A DNA stretch of 52,076 nt from Myxococcales bacterium (GTDB lineage Bacteria; Myxococcota_A; Polyangia; Polyangiales; Houyiibacteriaceae): contig JAHBWH010000039.1 of assembly GCA_019637115.1 (NCBI GenBank), positions 1-52,076 of the forward strand, read 5' to 3'. This document shows positions 16,125 to 25,126 of this stretch, one piece after another. How positions within the stretch are numbered: the stretch's first letter is position 1; every line of letters begins with the position of its first letter. The notes beneath the pieces were generated by a model. That model did no database searches, was not told the origin of the DNA, and worked only from the letters and a program-made list of their open reading frames with translations. A program made the position numbers and the translations under genes.

Positions 16125-16504
16125 GCGCGTCCGCTCCGACTCGGCGGCATGCCAGCGCCGGGCGGTACGTAGGGGCCCCAGGCAATGCAGCCGGCCTCGA
16201 AGTCCCAGCCCTGAGCGTCGCAGCAGGCCTCCCAGTCGGGACCGAAGCCCGGAAAGGCTTCGCCACAGTGCACCCCTGCGTCCGCGAGGGCGCCCGCATC
16301 ACCATGGTCCGAGTCGGCGCGGTCCAGGTCGGCGTCGAGCAGCGCCGCGTCGCTCCGGTCCGTGGGCGCCTCGTGAGAAGCGGAGCACCCGGCGAGGGCT
16401 AGCCCCAGGGTCACGACGCGCGCCGCGCGGAGCGCCCGCCGCCGCGCGAGCCTCGGATCCCTCGCGTCGCGCGGCTGTGTTTGGTCGGTGTGATCGTCGC
16501 TCAT
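16121..16504 (-). CDS. Small Cys-rich lipoprotein coupled to the ferritin-like gene
   Basis: The product is 127 residues. A basic leader (RRRALRAARVV) precedes a short hydrophobic stretch with the lipobox LAGC, then an Asp/Ala-rich linker and a compact Cys module (CGEAFPGFGPDWEACCDAQG...GCIAWGPYVPPG). The four Cys and aromatic residues suggest a small disulfide-bonded domain. Its stop overlaps the ATG of the ferritin-like gene, so the exported lipoprotein and the diiron protein are likely partners in one pathway, though the latter has no signal peptide. Confidence 0.75.
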   Translation of the reverse strand: MSDDHTDQTQPRDARDPRLARRRALRAARVVTLGLALAGCSASHEAPTDRSDAALLDADLDRADSDHGDAGALADAGVHCGEAFPGFGPDWEACCDAQGWDFEAGCIAWGPYVPPGAGMPPSRSGRA

Positions 16505-16709
16505 CCTCCGTGGTCCCTTCTGTCGGGCTCCTCCGACGTCTCTCAGGTTGGCGACGATCGTCCATCAAGTCGAACGACGTTCTCTTGGTGCACGAGCAAG
16601 GAAAACTGAACGATCGTCCAAGCGCAGGGGCGGTCGCTTGCCCGAGCGCCCTTTCGAGGTCGCATCGGGTGGGCGCTCGAGTCGCCCTCGGGGTTACGCT
16701 GAAGGCACG

Positions 16710-18050
16710 ATGCGCCCGCTCGCCCCTGCCGATCGCGCCTGGCTCCGGATGGAGCGCCCGGACAACCTCATGGTGATCACTGGCGTGCTCACCTTCGACG
16801 AGCCGCTCGATCTCGCCCGGCTCCGCGCGCTCATCGACGAGCGCCTGCGCTACTTCCCGCGCTTTCGGCAGCGCGTCGAGGGCGACCACTGGCAAGACGA
16901 TCCCGCCTTCACGCTGAGCGCGCACCTGGAGCACGAGTGGCTGCCGCTGCCGGCCGATCGCGAGACCGCTCGCCGCCGCATCGGCGAGATCATGAGCACG
17001 CCGCTCGACCGAGACCGTCCGCTCTGGCGCATGCACCTGCTCGAGAACCCGAACGACGGCCGGAGCATCCTCGTCTGCCGGCTCCACCACTGCCTCGCCG
17101 ACGGCTTCGCGCTCCTGCACGTGATGCTCTCGCTCACCGACGACGCCGCCGACGCGCCGCTCGTCCGCCCGCTGAAGGAGGCGCGCTCGCAGCCGCACCT
17201 CGACCTCCAGCGACTCGCCGGCGACGCGCTGGCGCTCGGTCGGCGCGTCGCCGACACGCTGCGCACGACGCCGCTCCGCGACACGGGCGCGCGCGGCGCG
17301 GAGGTCGCAGGCGACCTCTGGCGGCTCGCCACGCTCCCCTCTCAGCCCCGCTCGCGTCTCCGCGGCGCGCTCGGTCGAGAGAAGCGCGCCGCGTGGTCGA
17401 AGCCCATCCCGCTCGACGCCGTCCGCGCGCTCGCGCAGGTCTACGGCGGCACGATCAACGACGTGCTCCTCTCGGCCGTCGCGGGGGCGCTGCGGACCTA
17501 CCTCACCGCGCGTGGCGAGGACGTGCGCGACTTCGATCTCCGCACCGTGATCCCCTTCAACCTGCGCGGGCCGAACGAGCACGACGTGCTCGGGAACCGC
17601 TTCGGGCTGGTCTTCCTCGAGCTGCCGCTCGGCGAGCCCGATCCGCGCCGCCGCGTCACCAGGGTCCGCGCGGCGATGGCTCGGCTCAAGCGCTCCCCCG
17701 AGCCGCTCGTGCTCTGGCGGCTCATCCAGCTCGCGGGCGCCGGCCCCGCGTGGCTCGAGGCGATCATCGTGCGCATCCTCGGCGCGAAGACGACGGCGGT
17801 CATGACCAACGTCCCCGGCCCACGCGCGCCACGCTACCTGGCGGGCCACCGCATCCGCACCGTGATGTTCTGGGTGCCGCAGTCGGGCCGCGTCGGCCTC
17901 GGCGTCAGCATCTTCAGCTACGCGGGCGAGGTGCGCCTCGGCGTCTCGGCCGACGCGGGCCTCGTCCCCGACCCCGAGGCCATCCTCGAGGCCTTCGAGG
18001 ACGAGCTCATGGCCCTCGGCGGCCACACGAGCGTGCAGATCGAGGCCTGA
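16710..18050 (+). CDS. Wax ester synthase/diacylglycerol acyltransferase (WS/DGAT) family
   Basis: WS/DGAT enzymes transfer acyl groups from acyl-CoA to fatty alcohols or diacylglycerol, forming storage lipid. The ATG at 16710 follows GAAGG. It is preferred over the upstream in-frame ATG at 16548, which would add Arg/Ser-rich sequence. The 446-residue protein carries the catalytic HHxxxDG motif at residues 126-132 (HHCLADG), the family's ND motif (GGTINDVLLSAVAGALR), and the C-terminal domain motif TNVPGPRAPRYLAG. The length is normal for the family. A TACGCT hexamer 10 bases before the ATG may be a -10 element. Confidence 0.92.
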   Translation: MRPLAPADRAWLRMERPDNLMVITGVLTFDEPLDLARLRALIDERLRYFPRFRQRVEGDHWQDDPAFTLSAHLEHEWLPLPADRETARRRIGEIMSTPLDRDRPLWRMHLLENPNDGRSILVCRLHHCLADGFALLHVMLSLTDDAADAPLVRPLKEARSQPHLDLQRLAGDALALGRRVADTLRTTPLRDTGARGAEVAGDLWRLATLPSQPRSRLRGALGREKRAAWSKPIPLDAVRALAQVYGGTINDVLLSAVAGALRTYLTARGEDVRDFDLRTVIPFNLRGPNEHDVLGNRFGLVFLELPLGEPDPRRRVTRVRAAMARLKRSPEPLVLWRLIQLAGAGPAWLEAIIVRILGAKTTAVMTNVPGPRAPRYLAGHRIRTVMFWVPQSGRVGLGVSIFSYAGEVRLGVSADAGLVPDPEAILEAFEDELMALGGHTSVQIEA

Positions 18051-18057
18051 CCCGGAG

Positions 18058-18381
18058 CTACGACGGGCCGCAGACACCGAAGGAGCCACCGACCCGCTGA
18101 CAGCGGCTGCCGGCAGCACGCTCCGGGCATGCGGTGCAGCAGTAGATCGCTTCCGCGCCAGAGCGACAACGCCCTTCGCGGCAGGCGAGCCCGGGGAAGC
18201 GACAATCGCAGGCCGTGACACAAGCCGCGCCGACGGCCTCCTCGATCACTTCGCCGCACGGACGGGGAGGTTCGCCGCAGCAGGGTTGCGTGCTGCACTC
18301 GGTCGGCGCGGCCGGGGTCGAGCTCTGCGGGTCGCAAGCCAACCCGGCGAGCAGGAGCCAGGTCACGCGGAGGGAGCGCAT
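18058..18381 (-). CDS. Cys-rich lipoprotein
   Basis: A 107-residue protein, MRSLRVTWLLLAGLACDPQS, with lipobox LAGLAC giving Cys16 as the lipidated residue. The mature part has about a dozen Cys in closely spaced pairs (QPCCGEPPRPC, ACVTACDCRFPGLAC, YCCTAC), so it is a disulfide-stabilised surface protein. It converges with the WS/DGAT gene with a 7-base gap. No named family. Confidence 0.75.
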   Translation of the reverse strand: MRSLRVTWLLLAGLACDPQSSTPAAPTECSTQPCCGEPPRPCGEVIEEAVGAACVTACDCRFPGLACREGRCRSGAEAIYCCTACPERAAGSRCQRVGGSFGVCGPS

Positions 18382-18697
18382 CGTCGCAGTGTGACGCGGC
18401 CGAGCCGCGTGGTGCTCGGCGATTCGCTCGCGGAAGGCGAGCGGGCTGAGCGGGCGGGGATGTCCTACGTGCTGTGTAAGTGGGAGGGATCAAAGGAGTT
18501 TGTAGGATGCAGCGCCGTTATCGTTGCCGACACGGTCCGAGGCACTAGCCTCACGAATCGCTCGAGACCCGATCCGACGCTGCCCGAGAACACGAAGAGT
18601 TCGTGGGGCTCTCCTGAGCCATGACCGGGGTGAGCGGCGGTCCGCGTCGAGCCCGGCCCGGAGTGGCATCGATCGCGATACGCGAATGGAATTCACG

Positions 18698-20230
18698 ATG
18701 AACCTACGATCCTACCTCCACTGTGTCTCCGTCGCGGTTTGGTTCGCCTTCCTGGCATGTACGAGTGCGACGGGGGGATCGGAGGATTCCGCCGTGGCCT
18801 CACGGGACGGTGGGCCCTCCGACGACGTCAGTGCTTCTGACGGGGGCCGACCCGACGTTCCGACCAGCGGATGCCGTGCCGCGAGCGATTGCGACGAGGG
18901 CCAGGCTTGCCGTTCGGGTGTGTGCCGCGCGGAGTGCACGCCCGACTGTCCGACGGGCTTCGACTGTGTTGCCGGAGCGTGCACCCCGGCGTGCACGCCG
19001 AGCTGCGGCGCGCGGGCCTGTGGCGCGGATGGCTGCGGGGGGACGTGCGGCGAGGGGTGTACCGATGGGGAGATCTGCACCGCCGAGGGACGATGTATCG
19101 AGCGAGAGTGCGCCCCGGATTGCACGGATCGGGAGTGCGGCGTGGATCTCGTCTGCGGACTCCGCTGTGGAGAGTGCGGTGCAGGTCGCGACTGTGGGGA
19201 GAACGGTCGATGCGGCGGGTGTGTCCCGAGCTGCGCGGCGCGCGAGTGTGGAGACGATGGGTGTGGGGGCTCGTGCGGATCGTGCGCGGGCTCTCGAACC
19301 TGCGGACCCGAGGGTCGATGTGGCGAGAGCCTGCGACCGTGGGACGGCCCGTCCGCCAGCCTTCGCTTCATCAACGGCGACGTCTTCGCCTCGAGCTCGA
19401 GCCGCACGCTCTGCGTCTATGGCCCCGACGACGAGCGTCCGTATGCCGTACTCTCCCAACCGACCCTCATGCCGGGTGAGGTCCGCACGGTGCGGGCGAC
19501 CTACGTTCCCGTTCCGGCCCTCGTTCCGCTGCGTGTCTCACACCACTTTCGCGTCGGCAGCGACCCCGCGGATCCTGCAGACTGCGACCCGCGAGATGCG
19601 GTCGTGATCGGATCTCCGACGGTGAATCGTCTCCTCGAGGATGCAGCTTACACGCTCGTGGTGCGAACTTTCGACCGATTCTTCACGGATTGTGCGGCCG
19701 GTGAAGCTCCGGAGTGCGGGTTGTTTCCTCGAAGTGGCAGTGGCGACGCCGTAGCGGATTGCACGTCCGAGGCTCCAGTCCTCTTCACGGACGGCTTTCG
19801 GAGCGGCCTGACAGGCGAGCCCATCGCCTACGCGCGCTTGGTCAACCTGACGACGAACGCGTCGCGCCTCAACGCCGCGTCATCCCCCGGGAGCGCGTCC
19901 AGCTTGCCCAACCGAGCGGGAGAGGGCCTCGTGCTGGGCTACGGTCCCCCGTTGGATTCGGCCACGCTGGTGCTTTGCCCGGGCTACCTGGGCTGCTCTG
20001 GCCGTCTGAGTGCGGCAGAGGCATCGGAAGCGAACAGAAGGTGTTGGCGCGGAGGCAGCGAACTCGAGCTCGCGAACGTCGAGAACGCTCGGCTGACCAG
20101 CTCGGTGCATGCCACGAGCGTCTACGTGTTCGGGTCGGCTGGGAGGCTCGATGCGACGGGCGGGTCGTTGGGCGGGAACCGTGTCGCCATCGTGGTCGCC
20201 CACGATGAGTCCGACGGCCCGCTCTTCTGA
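18698..20230 (+). CDS. Large Cys-rich modular lipoprotein
   Basis: The ATG at 18698 (MNLRSYLHCVSVAVWFAFLACTS) gives a signal peptide with lipobox FLAC; an ATG at 18686 is an alternative. After an Asp/Gly/Ser linker come four or five Cys-dense modules of the form CxPxC...RxCGxDGCGGxCGxC (about 60-210), of the type common in myxobacterial surface proteins. The last 300 residues are Cys-poor. They begin ASLRFINGDVFASSSSRTLC, which resembles a DUF4397-like beta sandwich, though this is not certain. The 18382-18697 spacer upstream holds only short inverted repeats such as CACGAAgagTTCGTG. Confidence 0.75.
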   Translation: MNLRSYLHCVSVAVWFAFLACTSATGGSEDSAVASRDGGPSDDVSASDGGRPDVPTSGCRAASDCDEGQACRSGVCRAECTPDCPTGFDCVAGACTPACTPSCGARACGADGCGGTCGEGCTDGEICTAEGRCIERECAPDCTDRECGVDLVCGLRCGECGAGRDCGENGRCGGCVPSCAARECGDDGCGGSCGSCAGSRTCGPEGRCGESLRPWDGPSASLRFINGDVFASSSSRTLCVYGPDDERPYAVLSQPTLMPGEVRTVRATYVPVPALVPLRVSHHFRVGSDPADPADCDPRDAVVIGSPTVNRLLEDAAYTLVVRTFDRFFTDCAAGEAPECGLFPRSGSGDAVADCTSEAPVLFTDGFRSGLTGEPIAYARLVNLTTNASRLNAASSPGSASSLPNRAGEGLVLGYGPPLDSATLVLCPGYLGCSGRLSAAEASEANRRCWRGGSELELANVENARLTSSVHATSVYVFGSAGRLDATGGSLGGNRVAIVVAHDESDGPLF

Positions 20231-20335
20231 CGTGCGGTGCGTGGTCGGTCGAAACGGCCTCCCGCGATGGCGGGCGACGGTGGCGCGAAGGAGGTCGAGC
20301 CATCGCTCGCTCGCGCGTACACGACACTCGAGGTC

Positions 20336-23005
20336 CTACGCGAGGTGCGGTCGGGCCTCGTACCATCGGACGTGGCCCACCACTCGAAATACTCCGTGGT
20401 CGCAGGCGATTGGGAGCCCCAACCGACGCAAGGTGGAGCACCCGTTGTGGACGCGGTGCATCGTCCGTCTGGGTGCGAGGACCTCGTCCGGCCAGACGCG
20501 GGCGAGGAGCGCCGCGCCAGAGAGGCCGGCTTCACCCGCGGTCGCGAGCACCTGAAGGAACCGCGCGACCGTGGGACGCGTCTGCAGGTCGATCAGCTGC
20601 CCGCTCACGAGGGCCTCGCCACCATCACGGCGAATCGCGAGGAAGTCGAGCCGGGTGGGCGCAAAGCGCCGAACGATCGCCAGCGCGGCGCGCGTCATGG
20701 CCGAGCGGTCCGCGCGGCGCAGGCTCGCGATCTGCCCCGCCGGATCCCCGGCGGTGGCGTACAGCATCGAGAGGATGACGGCGCACCGCTCGTCGAGCGT
20801 GACGGGGTTCGCGTAGGCGTCGATGGGCTCGGCCGAAGCCGCCTCCGCGGCCTCGGCGTAGCGCAGCGTCGATGAGGCGCGCACGAGCGCAGCCAACAGC
20901 GAAGACGGGGGGCCCAAGCGCTTCGCTTCGTCGACGAGCACGCATGCGCGGCCGGGCGCTTCGACCATGACGCAGAGCGCGTGCTCGAGGTGGGCGCGCG
21001 CGGCGGCGTGTCGCTCCCCATGGTCGAGCGCGGTCTCGCCTGCGAGCGCGAACATCCGGCTGGCCTCCGCGTGCTCGCCAACCGCAAACGCGAGCCAGCC
21101 CTTCAATCGTTCGACGTAGGAGCGGAAGCCGGCGTCGGACGTGAACACCTCCGAGGCTTCCGCGAGCTCGATCGCGGTGCGCGCCGCGCCGAGGTCGCCG
21201 ACTTCGAGGTCGAGTCGCGCCAGGTTCGCGCACGCGATCGCGCGCCCACGGGTGTCGACCGCGAGCGCCAACGCGCGCTCCGCGGCACGCCGGGCCTCGT
21301 CGACCTCGCCGAGGTCGCCGAGGACGTTCGCGAGGTTCGTGGAGATCACCCCTTGCAGTGACCCGAGGTCGTCGCGTGTCGCGAGCACCTCGGCTTCTCG
21401 CAGCCGCGAGCGCGCCTCCCGTACGCTGCCGCCGAGGTAGATCGTCGCGCCGAGCTCGGAGAGCGCGCGCGCGCGTAGGTCGTCCGCGAGGTCGTGCTCG
21501 AGCATGTCCGTGAGGACGCGACTCGCGTCGTCGAGTCGCCCGCGTCGACGCAGCACGTAGGCCGACTGGAGCGATCGCTCGGCCTTCGCCCGGGGCTCGA
21601 GAGGGTCCGTGGTCGCCGAGTGGGCGAGAAGGTCTTCCGCCCGAGAGAGCGCGCCTTCGAAGACGGTGAGCTCGACCTCGATCGTCGTCTCGAGCGGAAC
21701 GCCCGCGGCCTGAAGCCTTCGCAGGGGGGCGACGTGTCGCGACCGAATCGCCCATGGAGGGATCGCGCGGAGGGGTCGCGCAGGGGCGACGAACCCTCGC
21801 TCCAGAACGCCCACCAGCTCGTCGACGTCCGCGGGCTCGATCCGTTCGCGATGCGCAGCGAGCGCTTCGACGATCAGCGCGTCTGCTCGTCGGCGAGCGG
21901 TGTCTCGCGAGTCGTAGGCGTCGACGCTCGGTGTCCCCGATGGCTGCGACTCGGCGACGAGCCGGACGGGCTCTGGGATTCGGTACCGGAGCTCGATTCG
22001 CGTGACGAGTGACCACTCGCAGAGCGCGCCGAGCATTTGGTGGGTTGAGGCCACGGTGCGCCCCAGCACGTGGGCCGCATCTCGAAGGCTGAACACACCT
22101 CGGACCGTCGAAAGCGCGAGCAACGTCTCGCGGACGGCGACTGGGAGCTCGTCGAGGGCATTCCGAACTGCGGCATCGGGGAGCGCGCGCGGTGGATGGG
22201 ACGAGCCCCGAGAAGCCGGCGGATGCTCGCCGAGCACGTCGCGAATCGCTTCGGGGGCGCGGAGGATGGCGTGGGTGAGGGCACGAACGTCGTAGTGGGG
22301 GTCGACCGCCAGGACGCGGCCCGCGCTCTCGAGCCAGGGCAGGTAGCCAGCGAGCTCGCGCGCGAGGGCCGCGTGATTCGCGAGCGGCGCCGACGGCGCG
22401 ATGGAGCGCAAGAGCAGCAAGCTCTCGTCGTACGCCAGGTAGGTCACCGGGACGGTGGAGAGGCCCTCCACGGCGCCGAGGTCGCGTCTCGTGGTCACGA
22501 GCAAGCGTGCGCTGGAGGTCTCGAGGCGCGGCGCGAGCGACTCGGTGAGCTCCCGAGGATCGAGGACGTCGTCCGCAACGACGACGCCGTGGTGACGCTC
22601 GATCGCGGAATGGAGGTCGACCGATGTGGGCCGACGGAGCACGAGGCGTTCACCAAACCCTCGAGCGGTGAGGTGGGCCAGGGAGGTCTTTCCAGCGCCC
22701 GGAGGTCCTACCAAGACCGCGCCGCGTCGCGTGCTCAAGAGGTTGGTCAGCGTCTCCAGCAACGCCTCCCGCGAAACCGGGAAGGCGGCGAGCGCTGACA
22801 CACCCTCTTCGAGCCCTCGGGCGGCGGCGAAGCGCGCGACGGCTGCCCGCGCGTATCGTCGGTAGCCGTTGCGCGCGTCTCGAAGCGCGGGGAGGGTCCC
22901 GTCTCGGTCCCAACGGCGAAGCGTCTTGGTGCTCACCCCGAGGATCTTCGCCACGTCGGCCACGAGCAGCTCTCCGAGCAAGCTAGCTTTGGGTGAGCCT
23001 CGCAT
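20336..23005 (-). CDS. MerR-type HTH / P-loop NTPase / TPR / winged-helix regulator
   Basis: An 889-residue one-protein regulator. Residues 12-60 form a MerR-type helix-turn-helix (LLVADVAKILGVSTKTLRRW...GYRRY). A P-loop NTPase follows with Walker A GPPGAGKTS (100-108) and Walker B VVVADD (141-146), then LLVTTRR, which fits the STAND/AAA class. A winged-helix-like stretch lies near 290-340. Residues 450-750 are helical repeats of TPR type (ERSLQSAYVLRRRGRLDDAS, NLANVLGDLGEVDEARRAAE). The C-terminal 90 residues look like an OmpR-like winged helix (PTVARFLQVLATAG...LLARVWPDEV). Such proteins bind DNA after nucleotide-dependent, ligand-triggered opening. Flanking genes encode Cys-rich lipoproteins, possible targets; this is inference. 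Confidence 0.85.
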   Translation of the reverse strand: MRGSPKASLLGELLVADVAKILGVSTKTLRRWDRDGTLPALRDARNGYRRYARAAVARFAAARGLEEGVSALAAFPVSREALLETLTNLLSTRRGAVLVGPPGAGKTSLAHLTARGFGERLVLRRPTSVDLHSAIERHHGVVVADDVLDPRELTESLAPRLETSSARLLVTTRRDLGAVEGLSTVPVTYLAYDESLLLLRSIAPSAPLANHAALARELAGYLPWLESAGRVLAVDPHYDVRALTHAILRAPEAIRDVLGEHPPASRGSSHPPRALPDAAVRNALDELPVAVRETLLALSTVRGVFSLRDAAHVLGRTVASTHQMLGALCEWSLVTRIELRYRIPEPVRLVAESQPSGTPSVDAYDSRDTARRRADALIVEALAAHRERIEPADVDELVGVLERGFVAPARPLRAIPPWAIRSRHVAPLRRLQAAGVPLETTIEVELTVFEGALSRAEDLLAHSATTDPLEPRAKAERSLQSAYVLRRRGRLDDASRVLTDMLEHDLADDLRARALSELGATIYLGGSVREARSRLREAEVLATRDDLGSLQGVISTNLANVLGDLGEVDEARRAAERALALAVDTRGRAIACANLARLDLEVGDLGAARTAIELAEASEVFTSDAGFRSYVERLKGWLAFAVGEHAEASRMFALAGETALDHGERHAAARAHLEHALCVMVEAPGRACVLVDEAKRLGPPSSLLAALVRASSTLRYAEAAEAASAEPIDAYANPVTLDERCAVILSMLYATAGDPAGQIASLRRADRSAMTRAALAIVRRFAPTRLDFLAIRRDGGEALVSGQLIDLQTRPTVARFLQVLATAGEAGLSGAALLARVWPDEVLAPRRTMHRVHNGCSTLRRLGLPIACDHGVFRVVGHVRWYEARPHLA

Positions 23006-23137
23006 TCCCGTGCAGAAGAGCAGACGTCCTTGCTGACGACAACGAACGACGCCTGCGACGTCTGGCGGCTGCCGTTCGTCGCTGGCGAAGGACTCGCGTG
23101 TCCGGGACGCCCGGTGCTTTTGGGGGTTCGGGACTGC

Positions 23138-23800
23138 TCACTCCGTAGCGCCAGGGATCCCGCAACGTCGCCCCTCGCTCGTGGCGAGGCAGCGATACGA
23201 GAACGCCGACGAGGGGTCGTAGCCGCAACAATCGGAGTCGCGCTCGCAGGGGTCGTCGTCGTCGAAGGCGATGCAGCAGGTGCTGTTCGAGCAGGAGCCC
23301 GCGCAGCATCGTGCTCCGCCGACACTACACGCGCCGCCGAGATCGACGCAGCGGCTCTGACAACGACCGCTCCGGCACTCGGCCGAGGCGCCGCAAGCTC
23401 GACGTTCGGTGCACGTCACCACGGTGTTGCCATCGCAGCGCGGCGTCGGATCGCAGGCAGGCCCGCCATCGGGGTTCTCTCTCATGGGCGGGGGCTCGGG
23501 GGGGCCGTCGCAGAGGTCCATGAGCGACGCGGCGCCGTCGATGTCTGAGCACGAGGCCGCCTCGAGGCACGACAGATGGCGCTCGAACTCCGAGCCGCAA
23601 AGGGCATCGCAGACCTCCGCGACCTCCACGGCCGTGCCGCCGCACCTGCCGATGATGGGCGGGCATCGGTCCGCGCAGGAGGCCGACGGTGTCGGCGGCG
23701 TCGAAGCGTCGTCTCCGATCGAGGGAGAAACGGGCCCCTCGGGGGTCGATTCCGCGGCGCATGCCAGAACGAAGAATATGAAGAATGTGGTGAGCTTCAT
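23138..23800 (-). CDS. Cys-rich lipoprotein
   Basis: 220 residues, MKLTTFFIFFVLACAAES, lipobox VLAC. The mature part has about 24 Cys in disulfide-like clusters (CADRCPPIIGRCGG, CCAGSCSNSTCC, DCCGYDPSS) separated by Pro/Ser-rich linkers. It lies upstream of the MerR-NTPase regulator on the same strand, separated by a 132-base gap. No named family. Confidence 0.75.
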   Translation of the reverse strand: MKLTTFFIFFVLACAAESTPEGPVSPSIGDDASTPPTPSASCADRCPPIIGRCGGTAVEVAEVCDALCGSEFERHLSCLEAASCSDIDGAASLMDLCDGPPEPPPMRENPDGGPACDPTPRCDGNTVVTCTERRACGASAECRSGRCQSRCVDLGGACSVGGARCCAGSCSNSTCCIAFDDDDPCERDSDCCGYDPSSAFSYRCLATSEGRRCGIPGATE

Positions 23801-24002
23801 AGTGGACTAACCCGCACGTCGGGAATCGACGTCATTCACGTGGAAGACCCACGTTCGCGCGAAGGACGAAAGTAGTGTCTCGTCCGAGAGTGGCAACGAT
23901 AACGGCGTGCCATGGCGCAAAATCTCGTGATTGCGCGCGATTGCGCGACACGTTGGACAGGTAGGCGGTCGACCCAACGGTCAAGCCAGGGGGGCGTGCG
24001 GT

Positions 24003-24083
24003 CGCAGGGGACCCGATCGGGTCCTCGAGGCGCGCGGCGCTCTCCTGGTGGCGCGCGTCGGTCACGTCGCCTCACGTCGCCGC
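24003..24083 (-). repeat. Intergenic copy of an ~80-bp dispersed element
   Basis: Within the otherwise empty 23801-24176 spacer, these bases match 29793-29873, inside the giant gene, at roughly 80 percent identity in the same orientation. Shared blocks include GTGACCGACGCGCG, GGAGAGCGCCGCGCGC and CCGATCGGG. On the minus strand both can be read as (V/M)TDAR..ESAAR..DPIG. Confidence 0.8.
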
Positions 24084-24176
24084 CCACCCGAGTCGCAAAC
24101 CGCGCGGTGTTCATGGGCTGCCGCCACGCGCGGATCGCGGCAGCTGCGGGGAGGGCGATTCGTCGGTTCAGGAAGC

Positions 24177-24605
24177 TCAGAACGCGACGACGACGAGCTG
24201 CACGGCGAGCGCGAGCATGATCCCGAGCCCGAGCACGTAGGCGCGGTTTCGGAGCGGCTGCGTGGGGCGGAGGTACGCGAGCGTGTGGACCACGCGCGTG
24301 GCCACGAAGGCGAGGCCGTACGCGAGCACGTGGGTCGGCCGCCCGTCGACGTGCGCGAACGCCAGCAGCAACGCGAGGAAGAGTGGGACGTTCTCGCCGT
24401 CGTTGCGGAGCACGTTCTGAGCCCGCTCCACGAGGACGTGCTCACGCTCGAGCGCGGCTACGCCCTTGCCGAAGAACGCAGCGTCCTCCGGACGAACGAA
24501 CGCACGATGACGCAGTCGGACGACCCCCTGCACGCCCGTCGTGGCGACGAGCTTGAGGAGGAGTGCGGCGACGACGAGACCAAAGGCTTCGAAGGGCGTG
24601 GACAT
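24177..24605 (-). CDS. MAPEG-family membrane protein
   Basis: The ATG at 24605 (MSTPFEAFGLVVAALLLKLV) gives 142 residues with four hydrophobic helices; longer frames upstream run into spacer. The pattern ERxxNVLRNDGENVPLFLALLLAFAHVDG matches the conserved polar segment of MAPEG proteins (membrane-associated glutathione/eicosanoid enzymes). Bacterial members are mostly of unknown substrate. It stands alone. Confidence 0.8.
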   Translation of the reverse strand: MSTPFEAFGLVVAALLLKLVATTGVQGVVRLRHRAFVRPEDAAFFGKGVAALEREHVLVERAQNVLRNDGENVPLFLALLLAFAHVDGRPTHVLAYGLAFVATRVVHTLAYLRPTQPLRNRAYVLGLGIMLALAVQLVVVAF

Positions 24606-25126
24606 GGGATTCACCTCGAACGAGAACGTGCTCGCTCGGGCCCCTCGGCGCTTGAACGGACTTGCGCTCGCCCGCTCGTCTGAGGCGTTCACGTCGAGGG
24701 GCGCCCTCGCGGGCATGTGGCACACTGCGATCGTGGGGTACGGGATAGGGGCTGCCAACGTACGCGGCGAGCAGATTGCCTCCAGCGCGCTCCTGCGTCT
24801 GGAGAACCACCCGCGCCGCCCGCTTCGCGATCTGCAACAGCTCGCGCACGCGTGGTTTGCGATGGGCTCCTGCCTCCACCGTTTCGTGCCCTCGGCGGAG
24901 CCAACGCTCGAGGGGCTCACGCTCGTCTCGCGGCTGGCAGGCGGCTCGCCGACCCGGAACGCTGGTCGAGCGTCGAGGTTGGCGACGGTGGCTGGTTCGA
25001 CTTCATGCGCGCCGCCCGCGCCTGCGTCCAAGCAGGCGTAACGCTGATCCCGCCACCCGGCTCGATGCACCACCGTCCTGCGTCGACGCCCGGGGCCTGA
25101 GGAGTCGAGCGCGCCGCGGTCGGGCA
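24606..25126. other. Intergenic region with a possible gene remnant
   Basis: No ORF with a credible start is present. On the plus strand one frame reads GDGGWFDFMRAARACVQAG then VTLIPPP at about 24981-25065. Another, earlier frame reads LRDLQQLAHAWFAMGSCLHR at about 24825-24890. Both look more protein-like than random GC-rich translation. They may be pieces of one frameshifted gene, but I cannot name a family. Confidence 0.25.

Noticed and set aside
24606-25126. A complete gene in the spacer beside the AraC gene
   Set aside because: Protein-like fragments occur in two different frames, but there is no start, no continuous frame and no recognised family.
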